The position numbers and the translations under genes are program-made. 64,000 nucleotides of DNA from Dehalococcoidia bacterium. Lineage in GTDB: Bacteria; Chloroflexota; Dehalococcoidia; Tepidiformales; Tepidiformaceae. The notes under the pieces were generated by a model that searched no databases, was not told the origin of the DNA, and saw only the letters and a list, made by a program, of their open reading frames with translations. Positions 17,929 to 26,980 of this stretch are shown one piece after another. How positions within the stretch are numbered: the stretch's first letter is position 1; each line of letters begins with the position of its first letter. The stretch is taken from positions 62,001 to 126,000 of the forward strand of contig VXPF01000117.1 of assembly GCA_009839725.1 (NCBI GenBank), read 5' to 3'.

Positions 17929-19602
17929 ATGCCGCTCGATCCCCGCCACCGCAGCCGCACGCTCGTCGACGGTCCCGACCGGGCGCCCGCGCGCGCCATG
18001 CTCAAGTCCGTCGGCTACGACTCGGAGTCGCTGACGCGTCCGCTCGTGATGGTCGCGCACAGCTGGATCGGGACGATGCCGTGCAACTACAACCAGCGGG
18101 ACCTGGCGGCCGAGGTGATGCGCGGCATCCGCGAAGCGGGCGGGACGCCGATGGAGATCAACACCGTCTCCATCAGCGACGGCATCGCGATGGGGACGGA
18201 GGGGATGAAGGCCTCGCTCATCAGTCGGGAGGTCATAGCAGACAGCATCGAGCTGTGCGGGCGGGGCTACCTGTTCGACGCCGCCGTCGTCATCGTCGGC
18301 TGCGACAAGACGATCCCGGGCGGGGTGATGGGCCTCTCGCGGCTCGGGGTGCCGGGACTCGTGCTCTACAGCGGGTCGATCGCGCCCGGCAGCTACGAGG
18401 GTCGCGACGTGACGATCCAGGATGTGTTCGAGGCGGTCGGCAGCCACGCGGCGGGCGGGATGACCGACGAGCAGTTGACGGCGCTCGAGGATGTGGCCTG
18501 CCCGGGCGCGGGCGCCTGCGGCGCGCAGTACACGGCGAACACGATGGCGACCGCGATCGAGTTCCTCGGCATCTCGCCGATGGGAAGCGGGTCGGCGGGA
18601 GCGACCGACCCGCGTAAGCAGGGCGCCGGCTACGAGGCGGGCCGGCTCGTGATGGACGTCCTGGCGCGCGGTCAGCTCCCTACGGACGTTATGACGCGCG
18701 AGGCGTTCGAGAACGCCATCGCCTGCGTGGCGTCGACGGGCGGCTCTACGAACGCGGTCCTGCACCTGCTGGCGATGGCGCGCGAAGTCGGGGTGTCGCT
18801 GGACATCGACGACTTCGACGACATCAGCGAGCGCACACCGATCATCGGGGACCTGCGGCCGGGTGGCCGTTATGTCGCGCTAGACATGGACCGTGCGGGC
18901 GGCACGCGCTTGCTCGCGCAGCGCCTGCTCGAGGGCGAGAAGGTGCACGGGGACCAGCCGACCGTCACCGGCCGAACCCTCGAAGAAGAGGCGGGGGACG
19001 CGCAGGAGGCGCCGGGCCAGGACGTGATTGTGTCGCTGGACGAGCCGCTCAAGGACACGGGCGGACTCGTGATCCTGAAGGGGAACCTCGCGCCGGAGGG
19101 GTGCGTCATCAAGGTGGCGGGGCACGAGATCATGCAGCACCGCGGTCCGGCGCGCGTGTTCGACCGCGAGGAGGACGCCTTCGCGGCCGTCTCCGAGCGG
19201 CGCATCTCCCCGGGCGACGTGGTCGTGATCCGTTACGAGGGGCCGAAAGGCGGTCCCGGCATGCGCGAGATGCTGGGCGTGACGGCCGCGCTCGTGGGCG
19301 AGGGGCTGGGCGACTCGGTGGCGCTGCTCACGGACGGGCGCTTCAGCGGCGCGACGCACGGCCTGATGGCCGGGCACGTCGCCCCGGAGGCGGCGGTGGG
19401 CGGCCCCATCGCAGCGATCGAGGAGGGCGACATCATCGCTTTCGACATCGACGCCCGCCGTCTGGACGTGGAGATCGACGAGGCTGAGGTGGCCCGGCGG
19501 CTGGCGGCGTGGTCGCCGCCGGCGCCGCGCTACGAGCGGGGCGTGTTCGCAAAGTACGCGGCGGGAGTCTCGAGCGCGTCGGAGGGCGCGGTCACGAGCT
19601 AG
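17929..19602 (+). CDS. ilvD: dihydroxy-acid dehydratase
   Basis: Iron-sulfur dehydratase of the valine/isoleucine pathway, converting dihydroxy acids to 2-oxo acids. The 557 residues match family length. Cluster cysteines are visible in [18 protein letters not shown] and [16 protein letters not shown]; the metal-binding and active-site region includes [12 protein letters not shown] and [19 protein letters not shown] ribosome site precedes ATG. The gene ends exactly against a converging small ORF, their stop codons overlapping. Confidence 0.97.
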   Translation: MPLDPRHRSRTLVDGPDRAPARAMLKSVGYDSESLTRPLVMVAHSWIGTMPCNYNQRDLAAEVMRGIREAGGTPMEINTVSISDGIAMGTEGMKASLISREVIADSIELCGRGYLFDAAVVIVGCDKTIPGGVMGLSRLGVPGLVLYSGSIAPGSYEGRDVTIQDVFEAVGSHAAGGMTDEQLTALEDVACPGAGACGAQYTANTMATAIEFLGISPMGSGSAGATDPRKQGAGYEAGRLVMDVLARGQLPTDVMTREAFENAIACVASTGGSTNAVLHLLAMAREVGVSLDIDDFDDISERTPIIGDLRPGGRYVALDMDRAGGTRLLAQRLLEGEKVHGDQPTVTGRTLEEEAGDAQEAPGQDVIVSLDEPLKDTGGLVILKGNLAPEGCVIKVAGHEIMQHRGPARVFDREEDAFAAVSERRISPGDVVVIRYEGPKGGPGMREMLGVTAALVGEGLGDSVALLTDGRFSGATHGLMAGHVAPEAAVGGPIAAIEEGDIIAFDIDARRLDVEIDEAEVARRLAAWSPPAPRYERGVFAKYAAGVSSASEGAVTS

Positions 19603-19772
19603 CGGCGGCGGCGCGGCCGGCCGCGAGGTCGACGGTAGCGGGGGGTGGAGCCCGTGGTGAGGAACAAGTGGGCCATGACCTCCTGCCGGCGCCGCCAGGG
19701 ACGGGCCACGCTCTCGATGACACCATCGACAAACGCCAGGAAGGCAGCCGTGGCTTCCAGCAGAGCCCTCAC
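19599..19772 (-). CDS. micro-protein A, paralogue of micro-protein B (57 aa)
   Basis: Not in the ORF track because it starts with GTG and is short. The frame opens [20 protein letters not shown] with TGGAGG seven bases upstream and ends with an arginine/proline-rich tail. It aligns with the next ORF: both begin (M/V)R-x-LL, share LAF(V/I)D, an RRR...V(I/M) segment, T-T-G-S-(T/S)-P and a final RRP-x-R stretch. Hydrophobic N-terminal helix plus basic tail suggest membrane or nucleic-acid contact. The stop overlaps the stop of ilvD on the other strand. Function unknown. Confidence 0.6.
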   Translation of the reverse strand: MRALLEATAAFLAFVDGVIESVARPWRRRQEVMAHLFLTTGSTPRYRRPRGRPRRRR

Positions 19773-19817
19773 GGGCAACCTCCAGGCATGTGGGGCCAGC
19801 CGAACCGAGCCCCCGGA

Positions 19818-19979
19818 CTAGCGGCGGGGTGGTCGGCGGTGTGGGTCGGGACTGGAGCCGGTCGTGATCGTCGTGCGATCGATGACACGCCGCCTGAAGC
19901 CCACGAGCCGGAACATGCCGGCGAGTGTGTCGTCGATGAAGGCGAGAACCGCAAGGACTTTCCTGAGGAGCTGCCTCAT
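19818..19979 (-). CDS. micro-protein B, paralogue of micro-protein A (53 aa)
   Basis: The track lists a longer frame; I place the start at ATG 19979 (MRQLLRKVLAVLAFIDDTLA) because it aligns with the start of micro-protein A. The product has a hydrophobic helix at 3-27, a basic segment (FRRRVIDR), T-T-G-S-S-P and a Pro/Arg tail. GGAGG lies eight bases upstream but inside GGAGGATCCCTCC, a short hairpin that could hide the ribosome site. An in-frame ATG at 19994 would add five residues. It lies downstream of tRNA-Asp and its terminator on the same strand. Confidence 0.6.
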   Translation of the reverse strand: MRQLLRKVLAVLAFIDDTLAGMFRLVGFRRRVIDRTTITTGSSPDPHRRPPRR

Positions 19980-20020
19980 GGAGGGATCCTCCATGGGTGC
20001 AAGCCTAGCAGGACAAGCAA

Positions 20021-20044
20021 GGCCCCTGCCGGCTGGCAGGGGCC
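20021..20044 (-). terminator. terminator downstream of tRNA-Asp
   Basis: GGCCCCTGCC, 4-base loop, GGCAGGGGCC: a perfect 10-bp stem 17 bases past the tRNA-Asp 3' end, followed on the minus strand by TTGCTTGT, a weak T-rich tail. Confidence 0.7.
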
Positions 20045-20061
20045 TCAATCGGTTGCGGTTC

Positions 20062-20138
20062 TGGCGACCCCGATCGGATTTGAACCGACGATCTCCACCT
20101 TGACAGGGTGGCGTGTTAGGCCGCTACACCACGGGGCC
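20062..20138 (-). tRNA. tRNA-Asp (GTC)
   Basis: On the minus strand GGCCCCG pairs with CGGGGTC, followed by discriminator G and an encoded CCA. The anticodon stem-loop CCACC CTGTCAA GGTGG places GTC in the loop. The T-arm contains GGTTCAAATCC. All four arms fold, 77 nt including CCA. Confidence 0.96.
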
Positions 20139-20208
20139 GCGGCGCGTCTGATCGTAGCGGCTCGGCACGGCCCAGCCAACCTGCGGGACGGCGCGAACCG
20201 GATGAGAC

Positions 20209-20514
20209 CTAGGCCAGGAGCGGCTTGCCGTCCTTGATGATCGACCAGCCCCCGCTATCGCGCTCCATGTCGTACAGGACCACGTGGCAGTTGCCGCAGA
20301 TGGGCCCCGTCACCTCGCGCTCGCCGTTGGAGACGGTGTGCTCGTCGCACACGCCCCCATAGCGCTCGACGCCGTCGAGGTTGCAGAAGATGCACGTCAA
20401 GTGGGGCGTGTTCTCCTTCGGGCAGTCGGGGCAGGTCGAGCCGGCGGAGAAGTCGCAGCCGCCGGGGCCGCAGGTGTACTTCTCCAGGTTCTCAAGCACG
20501 TAGTTACTGGCCAT
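20209..20514 (-). CDS. zinc-ribbon protein adjacent to ThuA-like gene
   Basis: The track merges this with a shadow frame; the true start is ATG 20514 with GGGGAGGG upstream, giving 101 residues (MASNYVLENLEKY). Four cysteine pairs stand out: CGPGGC near 15-20, CPDC near 28-31, CIFC near 41-44 and CGNC near 73-76, so two structural zinc sites are likely. The remainder is soluble. It follows the ThuA-like gene by 17 bases, implying one transcript and perhaps a shared task. I do not recognise a named family. Confidence 0.82.
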   Translation of the reverse strand: MASNYVLENLEKYTCGPGGCDFSAGSTCPDCPKENTPHLTCIFCNLDGVERYGGVCDEHTVSNGEREVTGPICGNCHVVLYDMERDSGGWSIIKDGKPLLA

Positions 20515-20531
20515 GGTTTCGCTTCCCTCCC

Positions 20532-21365
20532 CTAGGAGACCGCGGCGGCGTTGCGCGCGCGCGCCCACTCGTGGGCCTCGTCGGAGGCGACCCACTTGAT
20601 GGCGTTGGCGAGCAGCCGGCGGTAGTTCGCGTTGTTGTAGGAGGTGGGCACGTCGCCCGCCTGCACGTAGACGATGGGGCTGTTGCGGTAGTTCTTCGCC
20701 CAGACCACCAGGTTCGGCGTCGGCGGGTGGGTCCAGTCGCCGCGCTCGTACATGCGGCCGTCGTTCACGACCAGCGAGGGCGAGAAGAAGTTCCTGTAGG
20801 TGAAGTCGAAATCGCTGCGGACGAGGGGCACGAGGCTGTCCTCGTGGTAGGGCGCCAGGTAGATCTCGTCCTGCAACTCGAACGAGAGGTCGACGCCCTG
20901 GACGACGGGGTGGTCGGCCTCTTCGTCGACCACGCTGCAGGTGTGGTTGGCAGCGAGGAGGTAGCCGGAGTCGGGGTAGTCGACGCCGCGCAGGCTGCCG
21001 GGGTTGTAGAAGAAGCGGCCGCCGATGATCTCCGCGTACTCCTCCCAGGCGGGCCAGGAGCAGATGTTGTGGTGGATCATGACGAGGCCCTTGCCCTCTT
21101 CGGTGAGGCGCATGTAGCCGTCCTTCAACTCCTGGGGCGGATCCGGGGGACCACCGACGCCGAAGACGCCCGGCATCGAGTAGTCGACGATGCAGTCGTA
21201 CTCGCGGGAGTTCTCGGGCTGGAAGAAGAGCTGGGCGGCGGGCTGCTCGACGTGCGTCCACGCGGAGATCTCACCCTCCTGCTGGAACGCATCGAACATC
21301 TGGAAGAAGGGTTCGCGCTGGAAGGGATGCCCCTTCGAGGCGAGCAGGACGTTGGGGGCGCTCAT
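20532..21365 (-). CDS. ThuA-like (glutamine-amidotransferase-fold) protein
   Basis: The 277-residue protein resembles the ThuA/trehalose-utilisation family: N-terminal VLLASKGHPFQREPF, YDCIVDYSMPG, GKGLVMIHHNICSWP with the strand-elbow region, GGRFFYNPG, HPVVQGVDLSFELQDEIYL and a late WAKNYRNSPIVYVQAG segment. Members have a flavodoxin/class I amidotransferase-like fold, often with sugar-related roles, but many are uncharacterised. Start chosen at MSAPNVLL. A zinc-ribbon protein follows in the same operon. Confidence 0.82.
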   Translation of the reverse strand: MSAPNVLLASKGHPFQREPFFQMFDAFQQEGEISAWTHVEQPAAQLFFQPENSREYDCIVDYSMPGVFGVGGPPDPPQELKDGYMRLTEEGKGLVMIHHNICSWPAWEEYAEIIGGRFFYNPGSLRGVDYPDSGYLLAANHTCSVVDEEADHPVVQGVDLSFELQDEIYLAPYHEDSLVPLVRSDFDFTYRNFFSPSLVVNDGRMYERGDWTHPPTPNLVVWAKNYRNSPIVYVQAGDVPTSYNNANYRRLLANAIKWVASDEAHEWARARNAAAVS

Positions 21366-21534
21366 GGCTGTGTCCTCCGTCTGGTCCGGATTGGCTGGCG
21401 CATTCTACGAGGTTCGCGAGGGCGGCGGGGCCAGTCTCGGTGGGCGTCACCTTGGCTGCCGGAGGAATGGCGCACAGAGCCACCGGCAATGGTGTCTGGT
21501 TGCCATGATTGTGTCATGGCGGCAGACTGCGCCG

Positions 21535-23058
21535 ATGCTTGCACGCGTGCAGTCGAGCGCGGTCGTTGGGCTCGACGGCGTCATGGTCGACGTCGAGGTC
21601 GACATTTCCCGTGCGCAGAACCCGACGACGGCGATCGTCGGGCTGCCCGACGCGGCCGTACAGGAGTCGAAGGAGCGGGTGCGGGCAGCCATCCGCAATA
21701 GCGCGCTCACGTGGCCGTTCAACAGCCGCATCGTCGTGAATCTGGCGCCGGCCGACCTGCGCAAGGAGGGCCCCGCCTACGACCTGCCCATCGCAGCGGG
21801 AGTGATGGTCGCGAGCGGGCAGGTGGAAGCCGACCTCGGCGACGCGGTGTTCGTGGGGGAGCTGGCGCTCGATGGGGAGGTGCGGAGCGTGCGGGGGGCA
21901 CTGCCGATGGTGGCGGTGGCGCGGGACCGGGGCGCGCGGCGAGCGTTCGTGCCGGCCCCGAACGCGCCCGAGGCAGCACTGGTGGACGGGCTCGAGGTGT
22001 ATCCCGTGGAGTCGCTCACGCAGCTGGCGGCGCACCTGCTGGGGAAGGCGCCGATCGCCCCGTACTCGCCGGACGACATAGACGAGGACGCGGAGTCACT
22101 GGGCCCGGACCTGGCCGACGTCATCGGGCAAGAGCACGCGAAGCGGGCGCTGGCGATGGCCGCGGCGGGCGGTCACAACCTGCTGATGCGGGGTCCGCCC
22201 GGCAGCGGAAAGACGCTGCTGGCGCGGGCCATCCCCTCGATCCTGCCGCCGATGACGAACGACGAGGCGCTGGAGGTGACGCGCATCTACAGCGTCGCGG
22301 GCCTCCTGCCGGCAGGCGCGGGGCTCGTGCGCGAGCGGCCGTTCCGGGCGCCCCACCACACGATCTCGCACGCGGGACTGGTGGGGGGAGGGTCCGTGCC
22401 GCGACCGGGAGAGATCACCCTGAGCCACCACGGCGTGCTCTTCCTCGATGAGCTTCCCGAGTTCGGGACGCAGGTGCTGGAGGTGCTGCGCCAGCCTCTG
22501 GAGGACCGCATCGTGACCATCAGCCGGGCGCGGCAATCGGCCACGTTCCCGGCGAGCTTCGCGCTGGTGGCGGCGCAGAACCCCTGTCCCTGCGGCTACC
22601 TCGGCGACCCCGTGCGGGAGTGCCGCTGTCCGGCGAACGCGGCGGCCCGCTACCAGCGGCGCGTCTCGGGGCCGGTGCTGGACCGGATCGACATCTTCAT
22701 CGACGTGCCCCGCGTCGACTACGAGAAGCTGGCGGCGGGGGCGAAGGGGGAGGCGTCGTCGGTGGTGGCGGCGCGGGTGCGGGAGGTGCGGGCGATCCAG
22801 CGGGAGCGCTTCGCGGGGACGGCCACGCGCCTGAACGCGGAGATGGGGCCGACGGAGGTGCGGGAGCACGCCCAGTGGAAGCTGGACGAGCAGGCGCAAC
22901 GCATCCTGAGCCAGGCGACGGCGCAGATGGCGCTCTCGGCACGGGCGTTCCACCGCGTGCTCAAGGTCGCGCGCACGGTGGCGGACTTCGACGGCAGCGA
23001 TGTGATCGGGAGCGCGCACGTGGCGGAGGCGTTGCAGTACCGGGAGCGGGCGGAGTAG
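21535..23058 (+). CDS. comM: YifB/ComM family Mg-chelatase-like ATPase
   Basis: AAA+ ATPase of the ComM type; the family includes hexameric helicases that promote branch migration during natural transformation. Start at ATG 21535 (507 residues, MLARVQSSAVVGLDG) follows the conserved family opening; the track start lies far upstream without support. N-terminal domain with VDISRAQNPTTAIVGLPDAAVQESKERVR, Walker A GPPGSGKTLLAR near 220, Walker B LFLDELPEF, Mg-chelatase part with QNPCPCGYLGDP and C-terminal helical lid. It is divergent from the ThuA gene and directly upstream of the SOS-type promoter. Confidence 0.93.
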   Translation: MLARVQSSAVVGLDGVMVDVEVDISRAQNPTTAIVGLPDAAVQESKERVRAAIRNSALTWPFNSRIVVNLAPADLRKEGPAYDLPIAAGVMVASGQVEADLGDAVFVGELALDGEVRSVRGALPMVAVARDRGARRAFVPAPNAPEAALVDGLEVYPVESLTQLAAHLLGKAPIAPYSPDDIDEDAESLGPDLADVIGQEHAKRALAMAAAGGHNLLMRGPPGSGKTLLARAIPSILPPMTNDEALEVTRIYSVAGLLPAGAGLVRERPFRAPHHTISHAGLVGGGSVPRPGEITLSHHGVLFLDELPEFGTQVLEVLRQPLEDRIVTISRARQSATFPASFALVAAQNPCPCGYLGDPVRECRCPANAAARYQRRVSGPVLDRIDIFIDVPRVDYEKLAAGAKGEASSVVAARVREVRAIQRERFAGTATRLNAEMGPTEVREHAQWKLDEQAQRILSQATAQMALSARAFHRVLKVARTVADFDGSDVIGSAHVAEALQYRERAE

Positions 23059-23071
23059 GCAAACACGGTTA

Positions 23072-23128
23072 GAACATACGTGTTGACAGGCGAACGGACG
23101 TTCGCTATGGTGTTCGGACCCTGCGAAC
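23072..23128 (+). promoter_or_regulatory. SOS promoter: -35/-10 with LexA box in the spacer
   Basis: TTGACA (23083-23088) and TATGGT (23106-23111) are 17 bases apart. The spacer holds CGAACGGACGTTCG (23091-23104), a perfect CGAAC-N4-GTTCG LexA box as used by Gram-positive-type and related LexA proteins. A degenerate half-match GAACATACGTGT (23072-23083) overlaps the -35 side, and GTTCG-N7-CGAAC (23112-23128) covers the start region. LexA bound here would block polymerase directly. Confidence 0.82.
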
Positions 23129-23141
23129 GGATGTGCTAGCC

Positions 23142-23399
23142 ATGGTGAACACCATCCCCACCATCATCGTCGAAGTTCTCCTCGCCGGATCTGCGGTCGC
23201 GCTTCTTGGAGCGACCATTCGCTCCATGCTTCCGCGGCGGGGAGCGCGGCGCCGGGGTGGGTTGCGCGTGCTGGACGTCCCGCGAGTGGCCCTGTGGCAA
23301 CCGCGGCGGCGGTCCGTTCGAGGAGAGTTGCGTCCGGCCCTGGGCCGCGTGGAACCCCTCGCCACGCGGCGCCAGGAGCTGGCGCGGCGCGCTTCGTAG
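23142..23399 (+). CDS. small membrane protein under SOS control
   Basis: An 85-residue protein beginning MVNTIPTII (ATG 23142; a GTG nine bases earlier, 23133, is the track start). One strong membrane helix, IPTIIVEVLLAGSAVALLGATI at about 4-26, is followed by a long arginine-rich tail (PRRGARRRGG ... RRQELARRAS). It sits about 24-30 bases after the -10 of the LexA-box promoter, with no strong ribosome site, and ends four bases from the converging rel stop. Small single-helix SOS proteins in other phyla (SidA, DidA, YneA-type) delay cell division; similarity here is in architecture and control only, not sequence. A repair or toxin role is also possible. Confidence 0.68.
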   Translation: MVNTIPTIIVEVLLAGSAVALLGATIRSMLPRRGARRRGGLRVLDVPRVALWQPRRRSVRGELRPALGRVEPLATRRQELARRAS

Positions 23400-23403
23400 C
23401 AGC

Positions 23404-25599
23404 CTAGTTGGTCTTGCGCGCGCAGCTGCGCACGCCGCGAATCGTCTCGATTCGGGTGAGCAGCCTCGATATCTGTGACAACCCGCTTGTTTCCAGCGTG
23501 GCGAGGACGGAAACGGTTCCGTTGCCGTTCTTGGTCGTGTTGACGTTGACCATGTTGACGTCTTCCGCCGCCACCAGCGTGCTGATATCGCGAAGAAGCC
23601 CGACGCGGTCCCAGGCGTCGATGTGGACGGTGGCCGGGTAGCGCTGCTCGTCAGTGCGGCCCCAGTCGAGATCGATGAGGCGGTCGGGCTCGCGCTCGTG
23701 CAGGACGTTGTGGCAATCGGCGCGGTGGACGGTGACGCCACGGCTGCGCGTGACGTAGCCGCGCACGCTGTCTCCGGGCACGGGATTGCAGCAGCGCGCG
23801 AGGGTTGTCTCCAGGCCTCCGGCGGCGAGGCCGCGCAGGCCCGGGCCGCTGCCCGGGCTGGAGGGACGGCCCAGGGGAATCTCGTCGAGGTCGTCGGGTT
23901 CGTGGTGCTGCTGGAGGAGGGCGCTCGCCTTGTGCGTGACCGATTCGACGCTGACATCGCCGTAGCCGATGTTGGCGAGCAGGTCGTTCCAGGTCTTTCC
24001 GGGGAAGAGGGCAACGAGCTCGTCCTGGTGGTCGGCGATGTCGAAGCCGAGGCGGCGCAGCTCGCGCTCCAGCATGTCGCGCCCGCGATCGATGCTCTCC
24101 GCCTTGCGCTGCTTGCGGAACCATTGCCGCACCTTCTGGCGGCCGGTGGTGGTCTGCAGGTAGCCGAGGCTCTCGCTGAGCCAGTCGCGCGAGGGGCCGC
24201 TGCGGGAGCGGCTGCGCATGATCTCGACGACGTCGCCGTTCTGCAGGGTTGAGTTGAGCGCCGCCATCTTGCCGTTGACCTTGGCGCCGATGGTCTGGTG
24301 GCCGAGGTCGGTGTGGATGCGGTAGGCGAAGTCGAGGGGGGTGGCGCCGGCGGGGAGGTCGAGCACATCGCCCCGGGGCGAGAGCACGAACACCTGGTCG
24401 TCGAACACGTCGGTCTTGACGCTCTCGACGAACTCCTCGGCGCCCGAAAGTTCGCGCTGCCACTCAAGCAGCTGGCGCAGCCAGGCGATGCGCTCCTCAT
24501 CCTGGGAAGAGCGGTCGGTGGACCCCTTGTAGCGCCAGTGGGCGGCGACGCCGTACTCGGCCACGCGGTGCATCTCGTAGGTGCGGATCTGCACTTCGAG
24601 GGGGCGGTTTCCCGGGCCGATGACGGTCGTGTGCAGGGACTGGTACATGCTCGCCTTGGGGCTGGCGATGTAGTCATCGAACTGCCCCGGGAGGGGACGC
24701 CAGGTGGAGTGGACCACGCCGAGGGCGGCGTAGCAGTCGGAGACGTCCTTCACGAGGATGCGGAGGGCGAGGAGGTCGTAAATCTGATCGAAAGACTTGG
24801 CCTCGCGGCCGTAGCGATTCGCCTTCTGGAAGATGGAGTAGATGTGCTTGGCGCGGCCGGTCACCTCGGCCTCGATGCGGGCGTCGTCGAGCTGGGTTCG
24901 CAGCCCCGCGGCGACGTCCTCGATGTAGCGTTCGCGGGCAAGCCGGGTCGCGTCGAGGCGGGCGGCAATCTCCTGGTAGCGCTCCGGCTCGAGGTAACGG
25001 AAGGCGAGATCCTCCAGCTCCCACTTGATCTGCCAGATCCCGAGGCGGGTCGCGAGTGGGGCGAAGATCTCCATGGTCTCGCGGGCGATGCGGTGCTGCT
25101 TCTCATCGGAGAGCGCATAGAGCGTGCGCATGTTGTGGAGGCGATCGCAGAGCTTGATGAGGACGACGCGCACGTCGGCGGCCATAGCGAGCAGCATCTT
25201 GCGGAGGTTCTGGGCCTGGACCCCGCCGCCCTCCTCCTCCGTCACGCGCAGGGGGAGGCTATCGAGCTTGGTCAGCCCCTCGACGAGCTGGGCGGCGTCG
25301 TCGCCGAAGCGGTCGGCGATCTCCTCGTTGGGCACGCCGCAGTCCTCCTGCACGTCGTGCAGGAGGGCGGCGATGAGGGAAGGCTGGTCGAGCTCGAGCC
25401 CGGCGACGAGCTTGGTCACTTCCAGGGGATGGGTGATGTAGGGGTCGCCGGTGCGGCGCATCTGGCCCTGGTGGCTCTTCTCGGCGAAGGCGTAGGCCTC
25501 GGCGATACGCTCGACTCGCTCGGATGGGAGGTAGCTCCCGACGGTGTCGAGGAGGTCCGTGACGGCGGTGGTTTCCGGAGAGCTCTCCAGGACGCTCAC
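23404..25599 (-). CDS. rel: bifunctional (p)ppGpp synthetase/hydrolase (Rel/SpoT)
   Basis: Controls the stringent response by making and breaking ppGpp. The 731 residues carry in order: HD hydrolase (ITHPLEVTKLV, LLHDVQEDCG, LCDRLHNMRT), synthetase (FDQIYDLLALRILV, YQSLHTTVIGP, EVQIRTYEMHRVAEYGVAAHW), TGS (VFVLSPRGDVLDLPAGATPLDFAYRIHTDLGH) and a C-terminal ACT domain (DRVGLLRDISTLVAAEDVNMVNVN). Intact HD residues argue for a bifunctional enzyme. Divergent from hisS, a neighbour seen in many bacteria. Confidence 0.96.
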   Translation of the reverse strand: MSVLESSPETTAVTDLLDTVGSYLPSERVERIAEAYAFAEKSHQGQMRRTGDPYITHPLEVTKLVAGLELDQPSLIAALLHDVQEDCGVPNEEIADRFGDDAAQLVEGLTKLDSLPLRVTEEEGGGVQAQNLRKMLLAMAADVRVVLIKLCDRLHNMRTLYALSDEKQHRIARETMEIFAPLATRLGIWQIKWELEDLAFRYLEPERYQEIAARLDATRLARERYIEDVAAGLRTQLDDARIEAEVTGRAKHIYSIFQKANRYGREAKSFDQIYDLLALRILVKDVSDCYAALGVVHSTWRPLPGQFDDYIASPKASMYQSLHTTVIGPGNRPLEVQIRTYEMHRVAEYGVAAHWRYKGSTDRSSQDEERIAWLRQLLEWQRELSGAEEFVESVKTDVFDDQVFVLSPRGDVLDLPAGATPLDFAYRIHTDLGHQTIGAKVNGKMAALNSTLQNGDVVEIMRSRSRSGPSRDWLSESLGYLQTTTGRQKVRQWFRKQRKAESIDRGRDMLERELRRLGFDIADHQDELVALFPGKTWNDLLANIGYGDVSVESVTHKASALLQQHHEPDDLDEIPLGRPSSPGSGPGLRGLAAGGLETTLARCCNPVPGDSVRGYVTRSRGVTVHRADCHNVLHEREPDRLIDLDWGRTDEQRYPATVHIDAWDRVGLLRDISTLVAAEDVNMVNVNTTKNGNGTVSVLATLETSGLSQISRLLTRIETIRGVRSCARKTN

Positions 25600-25662
25600 A
25601 CGCTTTCTCGTTGGGCCTTTTCTGCCAGTATCTTAGCAGGCAACCCCACTACACCTGACGGG

Positions 25663-26943
25663 ATGGGCATGAGCGGACGGTACCAGACGCCGCGGGGGAC
25701 GGAGGACATCCTCCCCGAAGAGCAGCCGTACTGGCGCGCGATTCGCGACGCCGCCGAGGACGTGACGCGGCTGTTCGGCTACGAGCGGCTCGATACGCCG
25801 ACCTTCGAGGACGCCGCCCTCTTCGAGAAGGGGACGGGCGACACGACGGACATCGTCGAGAAGGAGATGTACGGCTTCGAGGACCAGGGGGGCGAGTCGC
25901 TCTCGCTCATCCCGGAGGCGACGCCGGCTATCTGCCGGGCCTACCTCGAGCACGGGCTCGCCAGCCGTCCGCAACCGGTGCGGCTCTTCACGATCGCGCG
26001 CATGTTCCGCTACAACCGCCCGCAGCTCGGGCGGCTGCGCCAGTTCAACCAGTTCGACTGCGAGGTGCTGGGCTCGGACACGGCGTTGGTCGACGCCGAG
26101 CTGATCGAGCTGCACTGGCGCTTCTACGAGCGGCTCGGACTGCGCGACCTGGAGATCCGGCTGGGGAGCATCGACGACCCGGAGCCGCGCCGCGCCTATC
26201 TCGACCGGCTGCGCGCGTACTACCTGCCCCTCCGGGACCAGCTCTCGGAAGACAGCCAGCGCCGGCTCGAGCGCAACCCCCTGCGCCTGCTCGACAGCAA
26301 CGACCCGGGCGACCAGGCGCTGCGCGAGGGCGCGCCGACGATGATCGACGCGCTGAGCGCGGAGGCGAGGGAGCACTTCGAGGGCGTGAAGGACGCACTC
26401 ACGGCGGCGGGCGTGCCCTTCGTGGTCGACCCGCTGCTGGTGCGGGGGCTCGACTACTACAACCGCACGGTCTGGGAGATCGTGCCGAAGGGCGACGGGC
26501 GCCAGCAGAGCTCGATCGGCGCAGGCGGGCGGTACGACGGCCTGATCGAGACGATCGGGGGCAAGCCCACGCCGGCGAGCGGCTTCGCCACCGGCCTCGA
26601 GCGGGTGATCATCGAGATGAAGCGGCAGGAGCTGACCCTGGCCGAGGCCGGGGCGCCCGACGTGTTCATCGTGCACGCCGGCGAGGAGGGGGCGCGGGGG
26701 GCGGTGCGCGCGGGCGCGGACCTGCGCGCCGCGGGCTTCGTGACGCTGCTGGGGGAGTCGGGGCGCTCGTTCCGGGCGCAGCTGCGCCGCGCGAACGGGA
26801 GCGGTGCGCGGTTCGCGGTCATCATCGGGGAGGACGAGGCGGCGCGGGGCGTGGCCGCGCTGAAGGACCTGCGCGAAGAGGGGGAGCAGGAGGACGTTCC
26901 CCTCGGCGAAGTCGCCGCCCGGCTCGGCCGGGAGCTGCGCTAG
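25663..26943 (+). CDS. hisS: histidyl-tRNA synthetase
   Basis: Class II synthetase charging tRNA-His. The track ORF starts 1.3 kb upstream inside rel; I take ATG 25663 (426 residues), with ATG 25669 as an alternative. Motifs: [15 protein letters not shown] opening, [31 protein letters not shown] (motif 2), the histidine-specific [15 protein letters not shown] and GGRYDGL, and motif 3 [12 protein letters not shown]-terminal anticodon-binding domain closes the protein. It is followed 38 bases later by prfA. Confidence 0.96.
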   Translation: MGMSGRYQTPRGTEDILPEEQPYWRAIRDAAEDVTRLFGYERLDTPTFEDAALFEKGTGDTTDIVEKEMYGFEDQGGESLSLIPEATPAICRAYLEHGLASRPQPVRLFTIARMFRYNRPQLGRLRQFNQFDCEVLGSDTALVDAELIELHWRFYERLGLRDLEIRLGSIDDPEPRRAYLDRLRAYYLPLRDQLSEDSQRRLERNPLRLLDSNDPGDQALREGAPTMIDALSAEAREHFEGVKDALTAAGVPFVVDPLLVRGLDYYNRTVWEIVPKGDGRQQSSIGAGGRYDGLIETIGGKPTPASGFATGLERVIIEMKRQELTLAEAGAPDVFIVHAGEEGARGAVRAGADLRAAGFVTLLGESGRSFRAQLRRANGSGARFAVIIGEDEAARGVAALKDLREEGEQEDVPLGEVAARLGRELR

Positions 26944-26980
26944 CCGAGCGCGAAGGGCGTGCCGCCCGCAGAATAGACCC

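Noticed and set aside
24298-25662. Upstream extension of hisS in the track
   Set aside because: It is antisense to rel; the HisS family start motif lies at 25663.
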